Source of the DNA: an uncultured Erysipelotrichaceae bacterium
GTDB lineage: Bacteria; Bacillota_I; Bacilli_A; RF39; UBA660
Direction: 5' to 3'
DNA: 63,732 nucleotides
Assembly (NCBI GenBank): GCA_902795975.1
Contig: CADBNE010000022.1
Location: 1 to 63,732, forward strand
Shown here: positions 1 to 8,982 of the stretch, piece by piece
Numbering within the stretch: position 1 is the first letter of the stretch
Layout of the letters: each line of letters starts with the position of its first letter
The notes under the pieces: model-generated
What the model was told of the DNA's origin: nothing
Seen by the model: the letters and a program-made list of their open reading frames with translations, nothing else
Databases searched by the model: none
Program-made: the position numbers and the translations under genes

Positions 1-1
1 A

Positions 2-709
2 GTATGTACAGTATTAATTCCAAGAAATACTACAATTCCAACAAGTAAATCACAAGTATTCTCAACTGCTGCAGATAATCAACCAGCCGTAGATATCCAC
101 ATTTTACAAGGTGAAAGAAGTATGGCTGCAGACAATAAAACTTTAGGAAGATTCCAATTAACAAATATACCTCCAGCTCCAAGAGGTGTTCCACAAATTG
201 AAGTTACATTTGATATAGATGCTAATGGTATTGTTAATGTTAGAGCTAAAGATTTAGGAACTAATAAAGAACAATCTATTACAATTACAGCATCAACTAA
301 CTTATCAGATGACGAAATTGATAAGATGGTAAAAGAAGCTGAAAAGAATCGTGAAGCAGATGAAAAGAGAAAAAATGATGCAGATGCTAGAAACGATGCA
401 GAACAAATGATATTTGCTACAGAAAAAGCTATTAAAGATTTAGGAGATAAAGCAGATAAGAAAGATAAAGAAAAAGCTGAAGAACAAATTAAAGATTTAA
501 AGAAAGCTTTAGAAGGTGATGATATTGATGAAATCAAATCTAAACAAGAAGCTTTACAAGAAACAGCTATGTCTTTAGCAAGTAAAGTATATGAAGAAGC
601 TGCTAAAGCAAGAGAAGCAGAATCAAATACAACAAGTGATGATAACCATGAAACTGATACTAAATCTAAAAATGACGATGTAATGGATGCTGAATATGAA
701 GAAAAATAA
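2..709 (+). CDS. dnaK: Chaperone DnaK (Hsp70), C-terminal part; gene enters from the left edge
   Basis: Reading from base 2 gives the DnaK substrate-binding region: [20 protein letters not shown], then the [13 protein letters not shown] block and [10 protein letters not shown], followed by the helical lid and an acidic C-terminal tail ending DAEYEEK. Hsp70 binds exposed hydrophobic segments of unfolded proteins in the cytoplasm, in an ATP cycle driven by DnaJ and GrpE. The nucleotide-binding domain and the start lie outside the window, so this entry is partial at the 5' end. An internal ATG at base 122 is not a start, because the open frame and the homology run through it. A hairpin terminator follows at once, so pepF and dnaJ downstream are probably transcribed separately or by readthrough. 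The family assignment is certain. Confidence 0.97.
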   Translation, partial: VCTVLIPRNTTIPTSKSQVFSTAADNQPAVDIHILQGERSMAADNKTLGRFQLTNIPPAPRGVPQIEVTFDIDANGIVNVRAKDLGTNKEQSITITASTNLSDDEIDKMVKEAEKNREADEKRKNDADARNDAEQMIFATEKAIKDLGDKADKKDKEKAEEQIKDLKKALEGDDIDEIKSKQEALQETAMSLASKVYEEAAKAREAESNTTSDDNHETDTKSKNDDVMDAEYEEK

Positions 710-710
710 A

Positions 711-744
711 AGTAAAGTTCTAGGAAACTAGAACTTTGACTTTT
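711..744 (+). terminator. Terminator after dnaK
   Basis: A 10-bp perfect stem (AAAGTTCTAG / CTAGAACTTT) closes a GAAA tetraloop. The base of the stem can extend (AGT with ACT), and a short T-run follows. Confidence 0.8.
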
Positions 745-764
745 AATTACAGAAAGGACAATTT

Positions 765-2597
765 ATGGAAAAATATAATACTAGAGCAGATGTACCTGAA
801 AAATATAAATGTGATTTAACTGAATATTATAAAAATAATGAAGAGTTTGAAAAAAATTATAATGAAGCAGTTAAATTAGTAGATGATTTAAAAAAGTATA
901 GTGGTTGTTGTAATGATTCAAATAAATTATATGAATTTTTAAAAGAAGATATAGAAACAAGTGCTAAAGTAGAAAATTTATATGTATATTCATATTTAAT
1001 ATTTGATTTAGAATTAGGAGTTTCAGAATCTATAAGTAGAAAAGCTAAATCAGAAGATTTATATACTAAGTATAGTACTAATACAAGTTTCTTTGAACCT
1101 GAATTACTTAAATTATCAAAAGAAGAATATGATAAATTATTTATAAGTAATCCTAAACTAAATGAATATAAAAGTTATTTAGATAAAATATATCGTGATA
1201 AAGAACATATATTAAGCGAAAGTGAAGAAATAATTGTTAATGAATTATCTAGTGCTATAGATCATTTTGAAGATATGTCATCTACAATGTTAAATTCTGA
1301 ACATGATTATGGAACTGTTGAAATTGATGGTGAAAAAGAAGTAATTACAGCAACTAATTATAGAAAACTATCTAAAAATAAAGATAGAAATATAAGAAAA
1401 GAAGTTAGAGAAAAATTATCTAAAGTAGTTAATCAATATGGAACTAGTTCAGCACAATTTTTAGATTCATATGTTAAATCTAATATTGCTATATGTAAAA
1501 TTAGAAAATATAAAAATTGTTTTGATTCTAAACTATTTGGATTAAATATGCCAAATGAAGCATTTGAAACATTAATAAATACAGTAGAAGAAAATGTAGA
1601 TAAATATCAAAAATATTTAAAATTATTTAAGAAAGTAAAAGGTTTAGATGAATTATATCAATATGATTTAAATTTAGATTTAAATAATTTTGATAAAGAA
1701 TATAGTGTAGAAGAAGCACAAAATTTATGTTTAAAAGCAATTGAACCATTAGGTGAAGATTATGTAAAACATTTTAAAAAAATAATTGACGAAAGACATG
1801 TTGATTATGCGCAATATAAAGGTAAATGTGCTGGAGGATATTGTATTTCTACACATGATAAAAATTCTAGAATATTAATGAGTTTTAATAATAATTTAGA
1901 TTCAGTGTCTACATTAATTCATGAAGGTGGACATAATGTACATCATCAATATTTAATTGAAAATAATCCAATACAATATAGAAGCGCATCTAGTATAATT
2001 GCAGAGGTAGCTAGTTTAACAAATGAATGTTTATTATCATCATATTTAGCTGAATATGGAAATACTGATGAAGAAAAATTGGCTGGTTTATCAAATATTA
2101 TTGGTGTTATTAATAGTAATTTATTTGGTGCTGTAAGAGAAGGACATATGGAACAAGATTTCTATAAATATGTAGAATCTGGCGGTACAATAACAAACGA
2201 TTATATGGATAATCTTGATATTGAATCACAAAAGAAATATTATGGAAATGAAGTAAATTTAGATGAATATTCTAGTGTATCATGGAAAAGAAGAAGTCAT
2301 TTCTATATGTTCTTCTATTTATACTCATATGCATTCTGTATTTCAGTAGCAAGCTATGTAGCTAGCGAAATATTAAAAGGTAATAAAGAAATGTTAGATA
2401 AATATATTAAATTTTTATCTACAGGTAGTGATAAATGGCCAACAGAAGTATTTGAGGTATTAGATATTGATTTAACTAGTAAAGAAGTATATGAATCTGC
2501 TATTAAGTATTATGAAGATTTAATTGATAAGTATTATGAAATTGAAAAGAGGTGTAGTGAATGTCAAAAGATAAAAGGGATTACTATGAAGTCTTAG
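765..2597 (+). CDS. pepF: Oligoendopeptidase F-type metallopeptidase (M3 family)
   Basis: This is a 610-residue protein, the usual length for PepF, a cytoplasmic zinc oligopeptidase that trims short peptides. The zinc site HEGGH is at residues 386-390 (HExxH type: His ligands 386 and 390, catalytic Glu387). The third ligand is probably Glu414 in the segment AEVASLTNE, 28 residues further on as expected for M3 enzymes. The start follows AGAAAGGA at good spacing. The gene lies between dnaK and dnaJ, and its last 37 bases overlap dnaJ, which suggests translational coupling. The placement may link peptide turnover to chaperone output; that is inference. The family call is firm, the exact substrate is unknown. 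Confidence 0.93.
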   Translation: MEKYNTRADVPEKYKCDLTEYYKNNEEFEKNYNEAVKLVDDLKKYSGCCNDSNKLYEFLKEDIETSAKVENLYVYSYLIFDLELGVSESISRKAKSEDLYTKYSTNTSFFEPELLKLSKEEYDKLFISNPKLNEYKSYLDKIYRDKEHILSESEEIIVNELSSAIDHFEDMSSTMLNSEHDYGTVEIDGEKEVITATNYRKLSKNKDRNIRKEVREKLSKVVNQYGTSSAQFLDSYVKSNIAICKIRKYKNCFDSKLFGLNMPNEAFETLINTVEENVDKYQKYLKLFKKVKGLDELYQYDLNLDLNNFDKEYSVEEAQNLCLKAIEPLGEDYVKHFKKIIDERHVDYAQYKGKCAGGYCISTHDKNSRILMSFNNNLDSVSTLIHEGGHNVHHQYLIENNPIQYRSASSIIAEVASLTNECLLSSYLAEYGNTDEEKLAGLSNIIGVINSNLFGAVREGHMEQDFYKYVESGGTITNDYMDNLDIESQKKYYGNEVNLDEYSSVSWKRRSHFYMFFYLYSYAFCISVASYVASEILKGNKEMLDKYIKFLSTGSDKWPTEVFEVLDIDLTSKEVYESAIKYYEDLIDKYYEIEKRCSECQKIKGITMKS

Positions 2598-3691
2598 GTG
2601 TTGATAAAAATGCTGATGATAAAACTATTAAGAGTGCATTTAGAAAATTAGCAAAGAAATATCACCCTGATGTTAATAAAGAACCTGGTGCAGCAGAAAA
2701 ATTTAAAGAAGCACAAGAAGCTTATGCTGTATTATCTGATCCTGATAAGCGTAAACAATATGATCAATTTGGTCATGCAGCATTTGACCAAATGAATGGT
2801 GGAGCAGGATATGACTTCTCTGGATTTGATTTTAGTGATATATTTAGCGAAATATTTGGTTCAGGATTTGGTGGATTTGGTGGATTTGGTGGTTCACGTG
2901 GAGGTTCATCAAATAGAAAACGTAAAGGTGCAGATAAACTTATGAGAGTTAGCTTAACTTTCGAAGAAGCTGTATTTGGTTGTAAGAAAACAATTAATGT
3001 GCCAGTGGTTAATAATTGTTCTGAATGTGATGGTAAAGGTGGACATGGTGAAAAAACTTGTTCAACTTGTCATGGAAGTGGAGTAGTAACTACAGAACAA
3101 AGAACTATGTTTGGTTCATTTATGTCAAGAACTACATGTCCAAATTGTAATGGTGAAGGTGTTACTTTTGATAGAACTTGTACTAAATGTAGAGGAACAG
3201 GTAAAACAACTAAGAATGCAGATATAGAAGTTAAGATACCTGCAGGAGTAGATAATGGTAACCAATTAAGAGTACCAGGTAAAGGTGATGCTGGAGTAAA
3301 TGGTGGACCAAATGGTGATTTATATTTAGAATTTAATGTTAAAGAACATGAATTATTTATGCGTGATGAAGATGATATATATTTAGAATTACCAATTACA
3401 ATTACTGAAGCAGTATTAGGATGTAAGAAAGATGTACCAACTTTATATGGTAATGTAAAATTAACAATACCAGCTGGTAGTGAATCTGGTGATAAACATA
3501 GATTAAAAGGTAAAGGTATAGAAAACTTACGTAGTGGAGTATATGGTAATATGTATATAATCTTACGTATTATAGTACCTAAGAAATTATCTAGAGATCA
3601 AAAGAAATTATTTGAACAATTAGCTGATACTGATTTAGAAAGTGGAAATGATTTTAAAAAAATAAGAGACTATGTTAAAAAGAACTCATAG
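2561..3691 (+). CDS. dnaJ: Chaperone DnaJ (Hsp40)
   Basis: A 376-residue type I DnaJ, the co-chaperone that stimulates DnaK ATPase and delivers clients. The J domain is at about residues 5-70 with the HPD motif at 35-37. A Gly/Phe-rich linker follows (about 75-115). Four CxxCxGxG zinc motifs lie at about 153-214 (CSEC, CSTC, CPNC, CTKC), then the two C-terminal beta domains. The start at 2561 is inside the 3' end of pepF and has AAGAGG nearby, so it is probably coupled to pepF. All family landmarks are present. Confidence 0.97.
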   Translation: MSKDKRDYYEVLGVDKNADDKTIKSAFRKLAKKYHPDVNKEPGAAEKFKEAQEAYAVLSDPDKRKQYDQFGHAAFDQMNGGAGYDFSGFDFSDIFSEIFGSGFGGFGGFGGSRGGSSNRKRKGADKLMRVSLTFEEAVFGCKKTINVPVVNNCSECDGKGGHGEKTCSTCHGSGVVTTEQRTMFGSFMSRTTCPNCNGEGVTFDRTCTKCRGTGKTTKNADIEVKIPAGVDNGNQLRVPGKGDAGVNGGPNGDLYLEFNVKEHELFMRDEDDIYLELPITITEAVLGCKKDVPTLYGNVKLTIPAGSESGDKHRLKGKGIENLRSGVYGNMYIILRIIVPKKLSRDQKKLFEQLADTDLESGNDFKKIRDYVKKNS

Positions 3692-3704
3692 TTTCTTTTT
3701 TTTT
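3677..3704 (+). terminator. Probable terminator after dnaJ
   Basis: AAAAAGAAC pairs with GTTTCTTTTT, with one bulge, around the dnaJ stop codon, and runs into a T-rich tract. The stem is weak. Confidence 0.5.
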
Positions 3705-3738
3705 ATATATGTGATAATATATGAATAGGTGATAATAG

Positions 3739-4089
3739 ATGATCTGTAGAAAATGTGGAGCTGAAATAAAAGAAGGTTATACATTTTGTAGAAAATGTGC
3801 TACTCCAGTTGAGAATATAGGAGATATAGTACTTCCAGATATAAGTACAAATACTAATAAAACATCAAATATAAGCTTTGATAAATTAAAAGATATTGGT
3901 TCAAATTTTATAAATAAACATCAAGATAATAATGTAAATGATGAATTTATAGAAAATAAAGATAGAATTGTAAAGGACCAAAATAATAAAAGTAAAGCAA
4001 CTGTCGACACCATGATTAGTGTAATTGGTATAATAATAGGGCTAATAATCTTTTTTATAATAGTTTTTAAAGTGGCTTCTAACCTTTAA
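3739..4089 (+). CDS. Zinc-ribbon protein with C-terminal membrane anchor
   Basis: A 116-residue protein. The N-terminus has the zinc-ribbon pattern CRKCGAE...FCRKCATPVE (Cys3/Cys6 and Cys17/Cys20), as in the small 'zinc-ribbon domain' proteins common in Firmicutes. A polar Asn/Lys/Asp-rich linker follows, then one hydrophobic segment at about residues 90-112. The topology suggests a cytoplasmic ribbon tethered to the membrane. An AGGTGATAAT site precedes the ATG. The function is unknown; the position after dnaJ may be coincidental. Confidence 0.8.
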   Translation: MICRKCGAEIKEGYTFCRKCATPVENIGDIVLPDISTNTNKTSNISFDKLKDIGSNFINKHQDNNVNDEFIENKDRIVKDQNNKSKATVDTMISVIGIIIGLIIFFIIVFKVASNL

Positions 4090-4114
4090 ATTTAAAGAAA
4101 AATCGAAAAAAATA

Positions 4115-4144
4115 TTGCTTTTATTAATTAGATATGATATTCTT
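4115..4144 (+). promoter_or_regulatory. Candidate promoter for the HU gene
   Basis: TTGCTT (4115-4120) and TATTCT (4139-4144) are 18 bases apart. A small 5-bp hairpin (GCAAG/CTTGC, 4154-4167) lies in the leader before the GGGAGG ribosome site. TATGAT at 4133 is a less well spaced alternative for the -10. Confidence 0.45.
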
Positions 4145-4189
4145 AAAATGTAAGCAAGATAGCTTGCAAAAATAGGGAGGTAAAACAGA

Positions 4190-4465
4190 ATGACAAAAGT
4201 AGATTTAGTAAATTATATAGCTGAAGAAACTGGCTTAACTAAAGCAGATGCAACTCGTGCTCTAGATGCTATGATGAGCGGAGTTATTAAAGGATTAAAA
4301 AGTAAGGAAGGTAAAGTAACTTTAACTGGTTTCATGACTTTTGCTGCTAAGAAAAAAGCTGCTTCAAAAGCTCGTAACCCAAGAACTGGAGAAGTTGTTA
4401 ACGTTCCTGCTAAAATGGCTGTTACAATCAAAGCTGGTTCTAAATTAAAAGATGCATTAAATTAA
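4190..4465 (+). CDS. hup: DNA-binding protein HU
   Basis: A 91-residue histone-like protein of standard HU length. It has the N-terminal helices (MTKVDLVNYIAEETGLTKADA), the beta arm with RNPRTGEVVNVPA and a C-terminal KAGSKLKDALN helix. HU dimers bend and compact DNA without sequence specificity. The usual GFGTF motif reads GFMTF here. The gene is monocistronic: it has its own promoter-like sequence, a strong GGGAGG ribosome site and a terminator overlapping the stop codon. Its codons use more GCT/CGT than the neighbours, as expected for a highly expressed gene. Confidence 0.96.
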   Translation: MTKVDLVNYIAEETGLTKADATRALDAMMSGVIKGLKSKEGKVTLTGFMTFAAKKKAASKARNPRTGEVVNVPAKMAVTIKAGSKLKDALN

Positions 4466-4484
4466 TTTTTAATGCTTTTTTTTT
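4454..4484 (+). terminator. Terminator of the HU gene
   Basis: GCATTAAA pairs with TTTAATGC (8 bp, 6-base loop) across the stop codon, followed by nine Ts. Confidence 0.85.
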
Positions 4485-4556
4485 GCACTTCTCTAAACTA
4501 GTAATTATTTAAATTATATGGTATAATTTCATTAGATTAAATCAAGGAGTGATTTT

Positions 4557-6743
4557 ATGAGTACTAATAATGAAATAGTAAAAAAATATTTTGAGGAGAA
4601 TCCTGCTACTGCAGCTTTAGCAAAAAAATATGGATTAAAGGATGAATTTATTGTTGTAGATGCATTTAGTGATTCTGATAAAGAAAGACTTGTACTTAAT
4701 GATGAATGTATGGATAAATTTTTAAAAGCATATTTATTCTCTTATTCTGAAAGTGCACAATCAGCTTTAAATCAAGCAAAGGAAAATGGTGAATCATTAG
4801 AAATTTCAGCCGCACTTCTTTGGATGGATAAAAACTTTGATAAAGCAATTGAGTATCATATGGATTATTTAATAAAGAAACATTCTAATATTGAATATAA
4901 TTATGTAAATTTATCTAATATAATTAGTAAAGTAGTAAGAATGTGTTATTTTGCTCAAAGTAAGGTAGATGCAGAATTAATAAAAAAAGTAGCAAATCAT
5001 TTAAAGAAAAAGAATAGTTTAATTATTTGGGATGATGAAGAATATGATACATATATAAAATTATCTAGCAGTTCATATAATCAAGAAACTAAATCATCTT
5101 TTAATACTGGAGTATCTGATTGTTTGAAGGATGATTCATTAGATATTCTAACTGTTTTAAAAACTTTAAAAAATGTAAAATCTTTTCTTTCAAATTTTAA
5201 ACCTAAACAAGTAGAAGATATTTTACTTAAAGATGAAATTGAAAATTTAGAATTAAATACTGCAATGTATATTCCTAACCTATATAAAAGATTATATAGA
5301 GAGAATAAATTAGAAGAAGTGTTAAATAATCCAGACAAATATTTAGTATCTGAACAATTAGCTGAGTATAAAAAAGAAGAAGATGAAAAATATAATGCTG
5401 ATGACTTTGCATTTGAGGAAGAACCAGTATCAGAATCAGAAGATGTTATAACAAAAGAAGCAGAACCAACAAAAGTAGAAGATTTAATAACTTTTATTAA
5501 TGTAGATATTGTTAAAGATGTTGAAAATTGCTTGAAAAAGTATATTGATGCAGATTTTTCAAAGGATGAAGTTATTAATACAATTGTAAAAGATGTAGCA
5601 GAAACTTTATTTAGTATGGATAAAGATATATATAATTCATCTTCATTAAATTATGATCAAGAAGTATTAATAAATAGTATTTTAGATGCATTTAGTAAAA
5701 ATGGTTTATTTATATCAAAAGATTTAGTTGAATCTTGTGTAAATGATGCTAAAAATAACATAATACCTGTAGGCAGAGATTTAAACTTTTTATTTGATAA
5801 TTCTGAATCATTAGCAATAAATGATGAAATAATAAATGATTTTAGAGCAATTATATCTCCAGTTGTTATTAATAAATTTAATACATTAGATATGATAAAA
5901 AAAGAACAATTAGCAGCAAGTTTAATTGATTTACTATTAGCTAGTAAAAAAGACATTTATAATAAAGCATCAGAACAATACAATGAAGAATTAGTTATTA
6001 ATAGCATATATACAGTATTAAAGGATTATTCTTTCTCAAAAACTTTTGTAGAAAATTCTGTTAAAAAAGACGATATGTTCATAGAAGATATAAATTTACC
6101 AGAAGAAACAAATGAAGCTCTTGATAACGAATTATATAATATATTTAATATTGAACCTGAAAAGGATGTTAAAAACAATTTAGAAGTATTATATGAAAAT
6201 GCAAATAATACTGAATTGTACAAAGAAAGAATTTTAAAAGCATATTCAAATCTTATTAATTCATCTATGTATGGTACATTAAGAGATTTAGAATTGATAG
6301 AAAAACAATTTAATCTTTTCTGTAGTGAAAATGACATTAATTATACTGATGAATTTATTAATAGTTTACCTGATGTTGTAAAGGATAGATATACAACTCC
6401 TATTGTTAGACAAGAACAACCTGAAAAGAAAAAAGGTGAAGTATTTAAAATAGTAAGACGTTATATACCAAAAACTAGTGTTAAAACACAAAAGAGAATA
6501 TACGCAAGTATAGCAGGAGTTGGAATTATATCATTCTTATTTATGACTGGTGTAAAAATAATCTCACCAGAAACTGCAGCAGAAAGTTGTACTGAATCAT
6601 TTACAAGAATATTCCATAGTGATTTAATAGGTAATATATTTGGTGACATAAAAACTTATTTTGCTTCTATAGCAGCATCAATAGGTGGATCTATTGGATA
6701 TGTTGTAAAAGATGAAAAAGAAAATAAATCAAGAAGAATGTAG
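4557..6743 (+). CDS. Large helical protein with C-terminal membrane segment, unknown function
   Basis: A 728-residue protein that I do not recognise. It is predicted mostly helical and acidic, with a Glu-rich low-complexity linker at about 275-310 (KEEDEKY...EEEPVSESED). Two related segments are visible: DKDIYNSSSLNYDQEVLINSI near residue 355 and KKDIYNKASEQYNEELVINSI near residue 464, implying an internal duplication of about 110 residues. A basic stretch (KIVRRYIPKTSVKTQKR) precedes a hydrophobic segment at about 645-668, and a Gly/Ala/Ser-rich hydrophobic stretch follows at 700-716. The bulk is therefore probably cytoplasmic with a C-terminal anchor. A small DUF1292-like gene follows after 15 bases, probably in the same operon. 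Confidence 0.85.
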   Translation: MSTNNEIVKKYFEENPATAALAKKYGLKDEFIVVDAFSDSDKERLVLNDECMDKFLKAYLFSYSESAQSALNQAKENGESLEISAALLWMDKNFDKAIEYHMDYLIKKHSNIEYNYVNLSNIISKVVRMCYFAQSKVDAELIKKVANHLKKKNSLIIWDDEEYDTYIKLSSSSYNQETKSSFNTGVSDCLKDDSLDILTVLKTLKNVKSFLSNFKPKQVEDILLKDEIENLELNTAMYIPNLYKRLYRENKLEEVLNNPDKYLVSEQLAEYKKEEDEKYNADDFAFEEEPVSESEDVITKEAEPTKVEDLITFINVDIVKDVENCLKKYIDADFSKDEVINTIVKDVAETLFSMDKDIYNSSSLNYDQEVLINSILDAFSKNGLFISKDLVESCVNDAKNNIIPVGRDLNFLFDNSESLAINDEIINDFRAIISPVVINKFNTLDMIKKEQLAASLIDLLLASKKDIYNKASEQYNEELVINSIYTVLKDYSFSKTFVENSVKKDDMFIEDINLPEETNEALDNELYNIFNIEPEKDVKNNLEVLYENANNTELYKERILKAYSNLINSSMYGTLRDLELIEKQFNLFCSENDINYTDEFINSLPDVVKDRYTTPIVRQEQPEKKKGEVFKIVRRYIPKTSVKTQKRIYASIAGVGIISFLFMTGVKIISPETAAESCTESFTRIFHSDLIGNIFGDIKTYFASIAASIGGSIGYVVKDEKENKSRRM

Positions 6744-6758
6744 TGAAAGGGGTATAAT

Positions 6759-7004
6759 ATGATTGAGCAAGGTGAGATGTTAGTATTAAGTAATAATAAA
6801 GAATACGCAGCAGTTTCTTCAATCATTATGAATGATATTAATTATGTATATTTAGTAGATACTGATGTTTATAAAGATTATAAAATATGTAAGTATGAAA
6901 ATGATTGTCTAGAAGAGATTGTTGATCAAGATTTGTTAAGACTTTTAATCTCTAAATTTAATAAGGATTTAAAAGATAATTTAGCTAAAATAATAAATGA
7001 ATAA
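6759..7004 (+). CDS. Small DUF1292-like protein
   Basis: An 81-residue soluble protein. The pattern 'hydrophobic strand, NNKEYAAVSSIIMNDINYVYLVD, then an acidic stretch and IVDQDLLRLLISKFNK' resembles the DUF1292 (YrzB-like) family, which has two or three strands then a helix and no established role. This is pattern recognition, not a search result. It starts 15 bases after the preceding gene with an AAAGGGG ribosome site and ends at a clean terminator, so it is the last gene of that unit. Confidence 0.7.
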   Translation: MIEQGEMLVLSNNKEYAAVSSIIMNDINYVYLVDTDVYKDYKICKYENDCLEEIVDQDLLRLLISKFNKDLKDNLAKIINE

Positions 7005-7027
7005 AAATATCTCTTATGAGATATTTT
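7004..7027 (+). terminator. Terminator after the DUF1292-like gene
   Basis: A perfect 10-bp stem (AAAATATCTC / GAGATATTTT) with a TTAT loop, ending in a T-run. Confidence 0.85.
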
Positions 7028-7064
7028 TTATGATATAATAATCTAAATTGTAAGAGGTGATGTT

Positions 7065-7703
7065 ATGGATAAAGTATTAGAGATACTTAAACAAAGAGAT
7101 TGTACTTTACCAAGAGTTTTACTTACTAATTATAAAAAGTTAAATATAACTGATTTAGAACTTATTATTTTAATATATTTAATAAATAGTGATAGTCTAA
7201 ATTATAATCCAAGACAAATAAGTCAGGATTTAGATATAAAGACAAATGATGTATTACAAATAATAAATAATTTAACTGAAAAAGGTATTATTAGTTTTGA
7301 AATGGTTAAGATAAATAAATTAAATAATGAAGTAATTAAATTAGATTTATTATATGAAAAACTTGCTTTTTTAGTTATAGGTAAAGAAGAACCAAAAGAA
7401 GAAGAAAAAGGTTTTATAGCGCTTTTTGAAAAAGAAGCAGGTAGAACTCTTACATCAACCGAATGTGAATTTATAAATACATGGCAAAATTTAGATTATA
7501 GTGATGAAATTATAATGTGCGCTTTAAGTGAAAGTCTACATTATACTGGAAGTGCTAATTTCAAATATATTGATAAAATATTATATGAATGGCAAAAAAA
7601 GGGTATAAAGACAAAAGAAGATGTAGAAAAAAATAAAAAAGAGTTTAAGAAGGCTAAATCAAATATAGAATTATTTGATTATGATTGGTTAAATGACAAA
7701 TAA
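7065..7703 (+). CDS. dnaD: DnaD-like replication initiation protein
   Basis: A 212-residue protein. The N-terminal part is a winged-helix domain (NPRQISQDLDIKTNDVLQIINNLTEKGII). The C-terminal part matches the DnaD/DnaB_2 domain, ending in FKYIDKILYEWQKKGIKT, which carries the family's YxxxILxxW signature. DnaD helps load the replicative helicase at oriC and restart sites in low-GC Gram-positives. Its last 11 bases overlap nth. The dnaD-nth order is the one found in Bacillus, which strengthens both calls. It is preceded by an AGAGGTGAT ribosome site. Confidence 0.9.
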   Translation: MDKVLEILKQRDCTLPRVLLTNYKKLNITDLELIILIYLINSDSLNYNPRQISQDLDIKTNDVLQIINNLTEKGIISFEMVKINKLNNEVIKLDLLYEKLAFLVIGKEEPKEEEKGFIALFEKEAGRTLTSTECEFINTWQNLDYSDEIIMCALSESLHYTGSANFKYIDKILYEWQKKGIKTKEDVEKNKKEFKKAKSNIELFDYDWLNDK

Positions 7704-8304
7704 AATAATTAATTATATGGATGAATTATTTCCTAATCCAAGATGTGAATTAAATTATAATAAGGATTATGAGTTTTTAATTGCTGTTATGTTAAGTGCA
7801 CAAACTACTGATAAACGTGTTAATATGGTTACAAATGTATTATTTAATAAATATAATACTATTAGAAAATTAAATGATGCACCATTAGATGATATAATAA
7901 ATATTATTAAACCATTAGGAATGGTTAATAGTAAATCAAGAAATATATTAGGAATAACTAATAGATTAATTAACGATTGTAATGGTATAGTACCTAATAA
8001 TAGGGAATATTTAGAATCACTACCAGGTGTAGGAAGAAAAACTACTAATGTAGTATTATCAAATTTATTTGATGAACCTTTTATAGCAGTTGATACTCAT
8101 GTTGCAAGAGTAAGTATAAGATTAGGGATTGCTAAAAGTAATGATGATGTATTAACTATAGAGAAGAAATTAAATAAAACATTTAATAGTAATGAGTTAT
8201 CTAGATTACATCATCAATTAGTACTATTTGGTAGATATTATTGCAAGGCAATTAATCCATTATGTAGTACTTGTAAGTTAAGAGATATTTGTAAAAAGAA
8301 GTAA
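7693..8304 (+). CDS. nth: Endonuclease III (DNA glycosylase/AP lyase)
   Basis: A 203-residue base-excision repair enzyme that removes oxidised pyrimidines and nicks abasic sites. The helix-hairpin-helix LPGVGRKTTNVV has the catalytic Lys at 116, and the VDTHVARVS segment has the catalytic Asp at 134. The 18-residue spacing is that of E. coli K120/D138. The C-terminus holds the 4Fe-4S ligand pattern C-X6-C-X2-C-X5-C (YCKAINPLCSTCKLRDIC). It overlaps dnaD by 11 bases and ends at a bidirectional terminator shared with the opposing TetR gene. Confidence 0.97.
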   Translation: MTNKIINYMDELFPNPRCELNYNKDYEFLIAVMLSAQTTDKRVNMVTNVLFNKYNTIRKLNDAPLDDIINIIKPLGMVNSKSRNILGITNRLINDCNGIVPNNREYLESLPGVGRKTTNVVLSNLFDEPFIAVDTHVARVSIRLGIAKSNDDVLTIEKKLNKTFNSNELSRLHHQLVLFGRYYCKAINPLCSTCKLRDICKKK

Positions 8305-8318
8305 ATGAATAATTACAA

Positions 8319-8346
8319 AAAAAAGACAAATTAAATTGTCTTTTTT
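8319..8346. terminator. Bidirectional terminator between nth and tetR-like gene
   Basis: AAAAAAGACAA pairs with TTGTCTTTTTT (11 bp, 6-base loop). T-runs on both strands serve the two convergent genes. Confidence 0.85.
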
Positions 8347-8875
8347 ATATTAGATTATTTATTGTTCTTTTTATAAATGAACCTATTTCATCTAATGTAT
8401 ATTTTTGTTCATTAAATGCTTTTATTATTAATAAGCTAAATCCATATGTACAAAAATTTATTTCCATTTCTTTAGTATTTTTATTATATTCTAGTAATTT
8501 ATTATTTAATGATTCTATTATATTTGAAGAGTATGTTAATGCATCTTTACTAGTTAGAATAAGTGTATAAAATCTTTTATTCTTTTTTAATATTTCAATA
8601 AAACTATCAATATAATTATATATATCTTCTATACATGTAAAAGAGTTTAAATTACGTGTTAATTCATTTAATGATTCATATTGAAGACTATGCGCTAAAT
8701 CTCTAATTGATTCATAATGTGTATAAAATGATGACCTAGATATACCAGCTCTTTTAATAAGACTAGTAACAGTTATACTATTGAAATCATCTGTTTCATT
8801 TACTAATTCAGCAAATGCTTGTTTAATTATTTCATCAGTTTGTATAGAAGATTTATTAATATTTTTAACTTTCAT
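8345..8875 (-). CDS. TetR-family transcriptional regulator
   Basis: A 176-residue regulator. The N-terminal HTH reads ITVTSLIKRAGISRSSFYTHYESI, the TetR signature; the rest is the helical ligand/dimer domain. I place the start at the second in-frame ATG because GGTGAT lies at proper spacing before it, whereas the upstream ATG at 8887 would overlap this site. It is transcribed divergently from the MMPL transporter gene, with 107 bases between the starts, the classic layout of a local repressor of an exporter. The ligand is unknown. Control of the neighbouring transporter is inferred from the layout. Confidence 0.88.
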   Translation of the reverse strand: MKVKNINKSSIQTDEIIKQAFAELVNETDDFNSITVTSLIKRAGISRSSFYTHYESIRDLAHSLQYESLNELTRNLNSFTCIEDIYNYIDSFIEILKKNKRFYTLILTSKDALTYSSNIIESLNNKLLEYNKNTKEMEINFCTYGFSLLIIKAFNEQKYTLDEIGSFIKRTINNLI

Positions 8876-8891
8876 GTGTATCACCATTAAT

Positions 8892-8957
8892 ATTATATCA
8901 AAATTTAGACACTTTTTAAATTTTTGTTCTTTTATTTTTTTAAAATAAGAGTATAAT
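8892..8957. promoter_or_regulatory. Divergent promoters, tetR-like gene and MMPL gene
   Basis: On the minus strand, TTTAAA (8915-8920) and TATAAT (8892-8897) have a 17-base spacer and an extended TGa before the -10. On the plus strand, TATAAT lies at 8952-8957 with a weak upstream T-rich -35. No convincing symmetric operator was found. Confidence 0.6.
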
Positions 8958-8982
8958 CATAATGGTTAAAGGGGGATAAAAT

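Noticed and set aside
4213..4431. Minus-strand frame across the HU gene
   Set aside because: Shadow of a well-identified HU gene; no ribosome site and no conserved features.
8888..8982. TetR operator
   Set aside because: I looked for a 14-20 base palindrome between the divergent promoters; only short AT-rich partial symmetry was found.
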